Shown here: piece by piece, positions 1 to 5,131 of the stretch
How positions within the stretch are numbered: position 1 is the first letter of the stretch
Layout of the letters: every line of letters starts with the position of its first letter
NCBI GenBank assembly: GCA_025464545.1
Contig: JAODMA010000018.1
Span: forward strand, 1-5,206
Length of the DNA stretch: 5,206 nucleotides
Direction of reading: 5' to 3'
DNA from: Arthrobacter sp.
GTDB lineage: Bacteria > Actinomycetota > Actinomycetes > Actinomycetales > Micrococcaceae
Made by a program: the position numbers and the translations under genes
The notes under the pieces: model-generated
Told to the model about the DNA's origin: nothing
The model's database searches: none
Seen by the model: the letters and a program-made list of their open reading frames with translations, nothing else

Positions 1-781
1 GGTACGCGGCATCGTCGTTCTGGAAGATCTTGAACGTCACGCCGGCGTTCTTGGCCTTGCGGGGGCCGTTGTACTCCGGGTTCGGAACGAGCTGGATCTG
101 CACGTTGTGCTGCCAGCCGCCCTCGGCCAGCTTGTACGGGCCGTTGCCGACCGGCTTTTCGCCGAAGCCCTTCGGGTCGGCGAGTGCACCGGAGGGAACC
201 GGGACAAAGGCGGTGTAGCCGAGGCGCAGCGGCCAGTCGGATTCGGGCTGCTTCAGTTCCACGGTGAACGTCTGGTCGTCAACGACCTTCAGGCCGGACA
301 TGGTGTCAACGGTGGAACCTTCTGCGCTGGCCTCGTCGTAGCCCTTGATGCTTTCGAAGAAGCCACCGCTGAGCTGCGCGTTCTTGGCGGCAGCGCCGAA
401 GTTCCAGGAGTCGACGAACGACTTGGCCGTAATGGCCTCGCCGTTGGTGAACTTCTGGTCCTTCTTGATCTTGATAGTGAAGTTCTGGCCGTCGGTGCCC
501 TCAATGGACTCGGCGAGTTCATTGACGGGCTTGCCGCTGGGGTCGTAGCTGACGAGGCCGGCGAAGATCATATCGATGACCTTGCCGCCGCCGACCTCAT
601 TGGTGTCGGCCGGCATCAGGGGACGCTGGGGCTCAGAGCCGTCTGCGAGGATTACTTTGCTGGTGTCGCCACCGGTGCTGCCGCTACCCGATGCCGTGCC
701 ACCACCGGCACCGCATCCGGTCAGGGCAAGAGCGGCGATAGCCATCATGCCCAGTGCTTTGGAAGTGCGCGAAAAACGCAT
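1..781 (-). CDS. ABC transporter solute-binding lipoprotein, SBP_bac_5 (OppA/DppA-like) family, 3' end outside window
   Basis: This is the N-terminal 260 codons of an extracytoplasmic peptide- or oligopeptide-type solute-binding protein, which would capture ligand outside the membrane and deliver it to an ABC permease. The ATG at 781 follows a perfect AGGAGG (786-791) with 4 nt spacing. Residues 1-23 form a lipoprotein signal: basic MRFSRTSK, a hydrophobic stretch, then lipobox LTGC with C23 as the predicted lipidated residue. A Gly/Ser linker (24-40) follows. The mature domain opens with VILADGSEPQRPLMPADTN (43-61). The family signature region is FTIKIKKDQKFTNGEAITAK (101-120), and NGPYKL (213-218) is also typical. 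The reading frame is still open at base 1, so the C-terminal half and stop are missing. It lies downstream of a paralogous binding-protein gene on the same strand. The 275-bp gap contains its own promoter, so it is probably not only a read-through product. Ligand cannot be told from sequence; family call is firm. Confidence 0.95.
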   Translation of the reverse strand, partial: MRFSRTSKALGMMAIAALALTGCGAGGGTASGSGSTGGDTSKVILADGSEPQRPLMPADTNEVGGGKVIDMIFAGLVSYDPSGKPVNELAESIEGTDGQNFTIKIKKDQKFTNGEAITAKSFVDSWNFGAAAKNAQLSGGFFESIKGYDEASAEGSTVDTMSGLKVVDDQTFTVELKQPESDWPLRLGYTAFVPVPSGALADPKGFGEKPVGNGPYKLAEGGWQHNVQIQLVPNPEYNGPRKAKNAGVTFKIFQNDDAAY

Positions 782-785
782 TCCG

Positions 786-791
786 CCTCCT
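786..791 (-). promoter_or_regulatory. Ribosome binding site of the downstream binding-protein gene
   Basis: AGGAGG on the minus strand lies 4 nt before the ATG at 781. It fixes the start, and the lipoprotein signal follows directly. Confidence 0.85.
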
Positions 792-842
792 ATGAGTTGT
801 GGGAGTTCGTAAGGGAAAAACTTGTGCTTCCCCGCAGACAGG

Positions 843-860
843 CACAGGAATATCCCTGTG
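843..860 (-). promoter_or_regulatory. Inverted repeat in the 5' leader of the downstream binding-protein gene
   Basis: CACAGG and CCTGTG (843-848 and 855-860) form a 6-bp perfect inverted repeat around a 6-nt AT-rich centre. It lies between the predicted -10 element (882-887) and the ribosome binding site. It could be an mRNA hairpin or a dimeric repressor operator just downstream of the transcription start. Function is inferred; only the symmetry is seen. Confidence 0.4.
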
Positions 861-870
861 ACGTGGCCTA

Positions 871-912
871 CATATGGGAGTAGCCTAGCCCCAAAAAGTC
901 CGAATGTTGGAA
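871..912 (-). promoter_or_regulatory. Predicted promoter of the downstream binding-protein gene (TAGGCT -10)
   Basis: On the minus strand, TTCCAAC (906-912) is followed by 18 nt, then TAGGCT (882-887), then ACT and CCCATATG ending at 871. TAGGCT fits the actinobacterial sigma-70 type -10 pattern TANNNT, with initiation expected near the CATATG. The -35 region is not a TTGACA match; the CAAC box occupies its place. The same layout with the same 18-nt spacing occurs before the upstream paralogue. The resulting leader would be roughly 90 nt. Confidence 0.55.
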
Positions 913-1056
913 CTCTGTTGCCAAACCGTGACCCGGCTATAGCGTGATTGCCGGAGTCCGCCGCACTGTATTGCAGGTCACACGCTACCGGCTGGTAGTA
1001 TACGTCACTCCGGCGGTCCGAGTTATCCGGGATTAACCGGGGCGAGCCGGCATAAA

Positions 1057-2838
1057 TTACTTCTGCGCCCACTCCCAGAAGTTCCACCAGACACCGGTCT
1101 GGCCCGGCATATACTGCACGCCCGTGATGCGATCGCTGTACGCCACCACGCCCACGGCCTGGAACAGCGGGATGCCGTAGGCAGACTCCCAGATCTTCTG
1201 ATCGATCCGCTCGAGCAGGCCGTCCTGCTTGCTGCGCTCCGTTGTCGCAACGAGTTCGTCCATCAGCTTGTCGGCGTCTGCGTCGCTGAACCCGTTGTAG
1301 TTGGAGCCATTGCCCGCCTTGAAGACCTGCGGGACGCCGACCACGCCGACGCCGGCGCTAACCCAGCCGAAGATGGCGGCGTCGTAGGTTCCGCCACCCA
1401 GCGCCTTGCCCCAATCGGAGGCGGCCAGGCCGCCGTCGACGATCTGGAAGCCAGCCTGGGTGGCCGACTCGCGGATCAGGGCAAAGGCCTCGGCGCGGTT
1501 GGGGTTGTCCCGGTTGTATAAGATGCGCACCTCCGGGGTGGCACCGTTCAGCAGCTTCCGCGCGGCTTCGATGTCCACGTCCTGATAACCGGACGAGCCG
1601 TTATCCCGGACCGCGTCGGCGTACGCCGCCTGATCCGGCAAGAACACCTGCGAATCAAGCGGCGCGGCCTCCGGGTCGAGCTTCTTGACGATCTTGTCGA
1701 CGATGTCCTTTCGCGGAACCGTCTTCAGAAAGGCCTCGCGGACGCTCTTTTCGGCGAAGGGACCCGTGAAGTTCAAGTCAAGGTGGTCATAGGCGAGCTG
1801 GCTGCCCACGTCTGCCGTGACACCCTGGCCTTGCAGTGCCGTCAGCTGCTCCACTGTGTCGGCAGACGCCTGCAGGGCGATGATGTCGGCGTCGTTGTTT
1901 TTGAGCGCCTGCACCTGTGCCGCGGCAGAACCGATGTAGCGGACGGTGATTTCGTCCAGTTTAGGTTCCGGGCCCCAGTTGTAGTCCTTGTTCCGCACCA
2001 TGGTCATCGACCGGTCCGGGTCGATGGCCTTGACGATGTACGGGCCGTTGGACAGATACAGGCTCGGGTCAAGCGGCAGCGTCTTGGTGTCTAATCCGGT
2101 GTTCCACAGGTCGGCGATTGCCCTGAGCTGGGTATTGGCGGGCTTCGGTGCCCTGGTGTCGCCGCGGGGTGTGCTCTTCAGGAGGTCAACGAAGGCGTCG
2201 ACATCGTTCAGCCCGGTCTTTCCGGCGAGGACGTGCGCCGGGACGTCGACCCCGGGTCCACCGAGAGCGACCTCCCAGTCGGCGAAGGGCTTGGAGTACT
2301 TCAAGGTGATGGAGCGGTTGTCCGTCCCGATTTCCGGGAAGTCGGTCAGGGCGAGGCCGGACCGGTCCCCGGCGTAGGAGAAGTAGGACGTCCCGGTCTT
2401 GGCTTCCGCGTCGGCGTCGTCGTAGTACCCCGAGAAGGCTGCCCACTGCAATAACAGGTCCGCCGCGGTGACTGGCGTGCCGTCCGACCACTTCACACCC
2501 TCGTTGACGGTGTATCTGACCGTCAACGGGTTGTCGGAGGTCTTCTCAATCCTGCCGAACTTTTCGTTGCGTACGACGTTCAGCTTGTTGTCGATGTAGA
2601 AGAACCCGGAGTGGGTGGCGTAGCTGATCTTTGCATTGATGTCGGTATTGCCCTGGGCAGTGTTGGGGTTGAACGTGTTGAAGGCGTTCACCTCAACGAC
2701 CGTTGCCGACCCGTCCGACACGCTTGGCTCTGCAGCAACAGTCGGGGTGGTCGGGTCGCTTTTGCCTGCGCAGGCACCGAGGACAAGGGCAATGGCTGCG
2801 GCCACTCCCACTGCCTTGGCACTCTGTATCCAGCCCAT
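1057..2838 (-). CDS. ABC transporter family solute-binding lipoprotein, SBP_bac_5 (OppA/DppA-like), 593 aa
   Basis: This is a complete extracytoplasmic solute-binding lipoprotein that would bind peptides or a similar ligand for an ABC importer encoded elsewhere. The start is taken at ATG 2838, 593 aa: it has AAGGAGG 4 nt upstream and opens directly into a lipoprotein signal, MGWIQSAK, then a hydrophobic run, then lipobox LGAC with C23. The same frame stays open to an ATG at 2931, but that start would put 31 Pro/Arg-rich residues before the signal peptide and sits at the predicted transcription start. After a Thr/Pro/Ser linker (about 25-45), the family signature region is TVNEGVKWSDGTPVTAADLL (110-129). 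SNGPYIVKAI and an internal ligand-domain region follow. The C-terminus is VQYMPGQTGVWWNFWEWAQK, ending in TAA at 1057-1059. Length is slightly above the usual 500-560 aa. It is transcribed towards a paralogue 275 bp downstream. No strong intrinsic terminator is visible between them. The ligand is unknown. Confidence 0.94.
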   Translation of the reverse strand: MGWIQSAKAVGVAAAIALVLGACAGKSDPTTPTVAAEPSVSDGSATVVEVNAFNTFNPNTAQGNTDINAKISYATHSGFFYIDNKLNVVRNEKFGRIEKTSDNPLTVRYTVNEGVKWSDGTPVTAADLLLQWAAFSGYYDDADAEAKTGTSYFSYAGDRSGLALTDFPEIGTDNRSITLKYSKPFADWEVALGGPGVDVPAHVLAGKTGLNDVDAFVDLLKSTPRGDTRAPKPANTQLRAIADLWNTGLDTKTLPLDPSLYLSNGPYIVKAIDPDRSMTMVRNKDYNWGPEPKLDEITVRYIGSAAAQVQALKNNDADIIALQASADTVEQLTALQGQGVTADVGSQLAYDHLDLNFTGPFAEKSVREAFLKTVPRKDIVDKIVKKLDPEAAPLDSQVFLPDQAAYADAVRDNGSSGYQDVDIEAARKLLNGATPEVRILYNRDNPNRAEAFALIRESATQAGFQIVDGGLAASDWGKALGGGTYDAAIFGWVSAGVGVVGVPQVFKAGNGSNYNGFSDADADKLMDELVATTERSKQDGLLERIDQKIWESAYGIPLFQAVGVVAYSDRITGVQYMPGQTGVWWNFWEWAQK

Positions 2839-2842
2839 CCGG

Positions 2843-2849
2843 CCTCCTT
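2843..2849 (-). promoter_or_regulatory. Ribosome binding site deciding the 2838 start
   Basis: AAGGAGG on the minus strand lies 4 nt before ATG 2838, the same spacing as in the downstream paralogue. It supports the 593-aa start over the longer frame that begins at 2931. Confidence 0.85.
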
Positions 2850-2873
2850 GTTTCCGCGGTGTGGACGAGACCG

Positions 2874-2887
2874 GGTCCGGCCGGACC
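2874..2887 (-). promoter_or_regulatory. Perfect 14-bp palindrome in the 5' leader of the upstream binding-protein gene
   Basis: GGTCCGGCCGGACC is perfectly self-complementary and sits between the predicted promoter and the ribosome binding site, within a very GC-rich leader with further GGACC/GGTCC repeats (2871-2900). It could be an operator or part of a leader structure. No known riboswitch fold was recognised. Confidence 0.4.
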
Positions 2888-2928
2888 GGACAGGGGTCCC
2901 CCTCCCCCAGCAGCAGGTGGGCTTGTCT

Positions 2929-2971
2929 CATATGGGATGAAGCCTAAACCCGTGCACCGGGAAAGTTGACT
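2929..2971 (-). promoter_or_regulatory. Predicted promoter of the upstream binding-protein gene (TAGGCT -10)
   Basis: On the minus strand, AGTCAAC (2965-2971) is followed by 18 nt, then TAGGCT (2941-2946), then TCAT and CCCATATG ending at 2929. The element order and the CAAC-to-TAGGCT spacing are identical to those before the downstream paralogue. The leader to ATG 2838 would be about 90-95 nt. The -35 assignment is uncertain. Confidence 0.55.
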
Positions 2972-3293
2972 CCCTGTAACGTTTGTTAGCGAGTTGCAAC
3001 ATTCGGGGCAGGACGGCCGGCGGTCCATCCCCAAGAAAACACGGCAATGGGAAACTCAGCCATAAAGGGCCAGGGAAAAGGAAAGATGCCGTTGCGGAGA
3101 ACCCGGGTTGTCGAGTTAATCCGTCATAACTTGCGGACCCTGGCGAAGGATCGAATCAGGGGATGTCCGGAACTTCACGCTGGCGTCCAGCCCGGTAGCT
3201 CCCGTCCTCGGTTCATGCATTCTGGGTGCACCGCTCTCAAATGGCACGCTGAAAGTCGCGAGCGGCAGGGGTCTGAACTCTGGCGCACATGTG
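2972..3293. other. Intergenic stretch with no recognised gene
   Basis: About 320 bp lie between the divergent starts of the binding-protein gene (minus) and the 56-aa ORF (plus). Short open frames exist on both strands (for example plus 3047-3319 and minus 3116-3358), but their translations show no domain, no balanced composition and no ribosome binding site. A GTTGCAAC palindrome lies at 2993-3000, upstream of the binding-protein promoter. No tRNA, transposase remnant or terminal inverted repeat was recognised. Confidence 0.5.
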
Positions 3294-3299
3294 TAGGCT
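3294..3299 (+). promoter_or_regulatory. -10 element of a leaderless-type promoter for the 56-aa ORF
   Basis: TAGGCT ends exactly 6 nt before ATG 3306, so transcription would begin at or next to the A of the start codon. No convincing -35 is seen. Three other genes in the window have the same geometry. Confidence 0.55.
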
Positions 3300-3305
3300 T
3301 CGGAG

Positions 3306-3476
3306 ATGGATTCCGATGAGACAACCCCTCGCCCGCCCGCCCCTGCGACAGCGAACACGGAACAGTCGCCAAAGGATGCGTGGTTGGAGCAGCAGGCTTC
3401 TGCCCTGTCGGAGGGTTACAACGTGTTCTTCGATCCATATGACCATTTGGCCCTAGCCGACGAGCCGAATGACTAG
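3306..3476 (+). CDS. Hypothetical small acidic protein, 56 aa
   Basis: I do not recognise this protein. It has 56 residues: an N-terminal Pro/Ala/Thr-rich, probably disordered part (MDSDETTPRPPAPATANTEQ, 1-20), then KDAWLEQQASALSEGYNVFFDPYDHLALADEPND (23-56), which mixes acidic and aromatic residues in a protein-like way. There is no signal peptide or membrane segment. It ends in TAG at 3474-3476. The main support is the start: TAGGCT lies 6 nt upstream, as for the neighbouring genes with leaderless-type starts, although GGAG directly abuts the ATG and is too close to work as a normal ribosome binding site. It is followed 55 nt later by the SHOCT-domain gene on the same strand. It could be a real small protein or a chance frame. 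Confidence 0.45.
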   Translation: MDSDETTPRPPAPATANTEQSPKDAWLEQQASALSEGYNVFFDPYDHLALADEPND

Positions 3477-3531
3477 AGCGCACAAGAAACCCCGCCAGCA
3501 CGGGTAGCTGGACGGGTCCACGCCTCTGGGC

Positions 3532-3769
3532 ATGGCGGTGGTAGTCCTAGGCGCCATCTTGCTCTTTCTGCATGCCGTCACGAGGAACAAGACGCGCAAA
3601 GCGTCCGCTTCCGCCCGTGCAGGAAGCCTCTGGACTAAGAGCGTTAGCAAGGAAAACGCCAACAGATCGATCGCATCTGAGCTTGTACTCCTGGCAGACC
3701 TCTATTCGCGGGGTGCACTAAACCGCGGAAGAATTCGTTGCCGCGAAGCGACGTATCCTCGATAACTAA
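3532..3769 (+). pseudogene. Frameshifted single-pass membrane protein with C-terminal SHOCT domain
   Basis: From ATG 3532 the frame encodes a short membrane anchor (MAVVVLGAILLFLHAV, 1-16), a basic patch (TRNKTRK), a Ser/Ala-rich linker, and then SIASELVLLADLYSRGAL (46-63), the first helix of a SHOCT domain (short C-terminal domain, thought to mediate oligomerisation or membrane association). At 3720-3722 (CTAAACC) the frame breaks: the literal reading continues as NRGRIRC... and stops at 3763-3765. Dropping one A restores TAEEFVAAKRRILDN followed by TAA at 3767-3769, an excellent completion of the SHOCT pattern (GxLTxEEFxxxKxxxL). The intact protein would be 78 aa. The start is uncertain: no good ribosome binding site is seen, and GTG 3538 is an alternative. 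The extra base could be a genuine inactivating mutation or a sequencing error in the A run. Confidence 0.75.
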
Positions 3770-3843
3770 GCCCATGCAAGGCAGCGTGACTGGTTTCGGA
3801 AAGGGATCCCACACCGGACGCTACCGACCCGTCATGAGCTCGT

Positions 3844-4152
3844 TCACGAGTCGCGAACTTCATTATCGAGCCCACGCATCAACGCGGTACGCAGCCGACT
3901 GACCGCGTGCGACGATGCCCCGGTGCCGACATCTTGGAACGACCCCATCCCCCCTTGGTACAAGGTGAGGGCATTCCGCGTTGCCTCAAGCAGGACGCGC
4001 GGATCTGCGATACCGATGAACTGTTCATCGAGCCAGTCGGCAACTTCTATTCGCTGCTTGTCCTGCTCCGCACGGGCCACAGCACGTAGCTCTGTGACTG
4101 CGGCGATTATCTCGTCTCGGATAGCTTCCACGTTGTGCTGTTTGCGGCTCAT
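3844..4152 (-). CDS. Conserved-looking hypothetical protein, 102 aa, GGMGSF motif
   Basis: This is a soluble, largely helical 102-aa protein with no signal peptide or membrane segment. An N-terminal charged helix (VEAIRDEIIAAVTELRAVARAEQDKQRIEVADWLDEQF, about 8-45) precedes a central LLEATRNALTLYQGGMGSFQDVG segment (54-76) and a C-terminal helix (HAVSRLRTALMRGLDNEV). The LYxGGMGSFxD motif resembles small uncharacterised bacterial proteins that I associate, from memory and without checking, with DUF6966. No function is assigned. ATG 4152 is the first possible start because TGA directly precedes it in frame. There is no ribosome binding site, but TAGAAT lies exactly 6 nt upstream, which suggests a leaderless mRNA. 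The gene is divergent from the histidine phosphatase gene (219 bp gap) and convergent with the SHOCT gene. Confidence 0.8.
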   Translation of the reverse strand: MSRKQHNVEAIRDEIIAAVTELRAVARAEQDKQRIEVADWLDEQFIGIADPRVLLEATRNALTLYQGGMGSFQDVGTGASSHAVSRLRTALMRGLDNEVRDS

Positions 4153-4158
4153 TCACAA

Positions 4159-4164
4159 ATTCTA
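4159..4164 (-). promoter_or_regulatory. -10 element of a leaderless-type promoter for the 102-aa protein
   Basis: TAGAAT on the minus strand is separated by 6 nt (TTGTGA) from ATG 4152. With no Shine-Dalgarno sequence present, a leaderless start is the simplest reading. No clear -35. Confidence 0.6.
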
Positions 4165-4359
4165 TGTAGTTGCCCTGCCCTCAGGCACAGCGAGGGCTTC
4201 CAGATGGAGCCTGCCCGTAAGTCGGTCCCCCACCGGCGCAAGCGCCAGCCAAGAATTCCAGATCACGATCGCCGTCTTTCCGCGGCCGGCCGATTCCCGC
4301 CCAGAAGAGAATGCCCTTCGCGACCCTGTACGGTTCACACCCTCCCTCGACCGGGTGGC

Positions 4360-4365
4360 TAGGCT
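4360..4365 (+). promoter_or_regulatory. -10 element of a leaderless-type promoter for the histidine phosphatase gene
   Basis: TAGGCT is followed by 6 nt (GGGTGG) and ATG 4372. GGGTGG also occurs just before the hexamer (4353-4358), giving a short internal repeat. No convincing -35: TTCACA (4334-4339) is 20 nt upstream, which is long. This block, including the start codon, is the one nearly copied inside the gene at 4823-4849. Confidence 0.65.
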
Positions 4366-4804
4366 GGGTGGATGGCGACAGTTATACTCGTGCGGCACGG
4401 CCGCACCACAGCCAATGCCACTGGACTGCTGGCCGGTCGGGCCGTCGGCGTCAGCCTGGACCAGATCGGGCGCGACCAGGCGGCTCTGGCCGGAGACCGG
4501 CTCGCGGCCGTGCCCGTAGTCGGGGTGGTGTCGAGCCCTCTTGAGCGTTGTCAGCTGACCGCCCGGCTCATCCTCGATCGCCAGGCTGGCACGCCGTACG
4601 CGCCGGTCGATCTCGATCTCACCGAGTGCGATTACGGCCAGTGGCAGGGCCGCACACTCAGTGATCTCGCGACCGAGGATTTGTGGCCGGTGGTGCAGTC
4701 GCAACCCTCCGCCGTCATCTTTCCCGGCGGTGAATCCATGGCCGCGATGCAGGCTCGTTCAGTGGCAGCGATTCGACGCCACGATGCAGCCTTCGAAGCC
4801 GAGT

Positions 4805-4862
4805 ACGGGCCAGGGGCCGAGTGGGTGGTTAGGCTGGGTAGATGGCGACGGGCCAGGGGCCG
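4805..4862 (+). repeat. Direct repeat of 15 bp flanking a templated insertion
   Basis: ACGGGCCAGGGGCCG occurs at 4805-4819 and again at 4848-4862, a period of 43 bp. With two mismatches, the repeat extends to 24 bp (4805-4828 and 4848-4871), ending in GGGTGG. The DNA between the copies includes 4823-4849, which matches 4353-4379 (promoter and start codon of the same gene) in 25 of 27 positions. 43 is not a multiple of 3, so the reading frame shifts by one. Confidence 0.9.
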
Positions 4863-4877
4863 TTTGGGTGGCGGTGA
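4830..4877 (+). other. Ectopic copy of the leaderless promoter and start signal inside the phosphatase gene
   Basis: TAGGCT (4830-4835), 6 nt, then ATG (4842) repeats the arrangement at the real gene start. The ATG would encode only an 11-aa peptide, MATGQGPFGWR, ending in TGA at 4875-4877, and is out of frame with the SHGD half of the gene. It may drive a short transcript but would not by itself restore the C-terminal domain. Confidence 0.45.
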
Positions 4878-5119
4878 GCCACGGTGACATCATCAAGTCA
4901 ATCCTCGCCGACGCGCTCGGGATGCACTTGGATTTGTTCCAGCGAATCAACGTGAGCCCGGCCTCCGTATCAATCGTTCACTACGGCGCCAGCCGGCCGA
5001 GCGTCTACGCGATCAACACCGAAGCGGGTGATTTGTCGTGGTTGTCGAATGGCATGAGTTCTGGCGATGCGGCCGTGGGCGGCGGTGCAGGGCAGAAGAC
5101 GCCATGAATTCCATGTGCC

Positions 5120-5125
5120 TAAAAT
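5120..5125 (+). promoter_or_regulatory. -10 element of a leaderless-type promoter for the DUF3090 gene
   Basis: TAAAAT is followed by 6 nt (ACTGAC) and ATG 5132, with no ribosome binding site. It suggests the gene has its own leaderless transcript despite lying 24 nt behind the phosphatase gene. No clear -35. Confidence 0.55.
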
Positions 5126-5131
5126 ACTGAC

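Larger units (their letters stand above)
4372..5107 (+). pseudogene. Histidine phosphatase (phosphoglycerate mutase-like, MSMEG_4193 family), split by a 43-bp frameshifting insertion
   Basis: The N-terminal part is a branch-1 histidine phosphatase: MATVILVRHGRTTAN with the phosphorylated His at H9 (RHG motif), SSPLERCQLTARLIL, and LTECDYGQWQGR with the family acidic residue. Up to codon 149 (EYGPGA) it is normal. The literal frame then reads EWVVRLGRWRRARG... and stops at 4885-4887, giving 171 aa without the second catalytic His. One frame over, from about 4850, the sequence resumes as GPGAVWVAVSHGDIIKSILADALG (SHGD at 4877-4888) and runs to TGA 5105-5107. Removing 43 bp joins the halves into a 230-aa protein, the usual family length, with H156 as second catalytic His. 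The truncated product should lack phosphatase activity. Substrate of this actinobacterial family is not firmly known. It is followed 24 nt later by DUF3090, a familiar actinobacterial pairing. Confidence 0.88.

Noticed and set aside
107..883. 258-aa plus-strand open frame
   Set aside because: It lies antisense to the first binding-protein gene, which has a lipobox, ribosome binding site and family motifs. The plus-strand translation shows no domain.
985..998. CTACC/GGTAG hairpin as terminator of the 593-aa gene
   Set aside because: The stem is only 5 bp and no T-run follows on the minus strand, so it is too weak to call a terminator.
4283..4292. CGGCCGGCCG palindrome upstream of the phosphatase gene
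   Set aside because: Such short GC palindromes are expected often in high-GC DNA, and nothing else marks the position.
4162..4704. 180-aa minus-strand open frame
   Set aside because: Most of it is the antisense of the conserved histidine phosphatase coding region. The end beyond that (4162-4371) shows no recognisable domain.
4807..4887. Programmed ribosomal frameshift to explain the split phosphatase
   Set aside because: The frame change comes with 43 extra bp containing a copied promoter, and there is no slippery site at the junction. An insertion explains it better.
4661..5107. 148-aa plus-strand frame as an independent gene
   Set aside because: Its first 60 codons are out-of-frame phosphatase sequence. 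Only the part after about 4850 is real coding sequence, namely the displaced C-terminal half.
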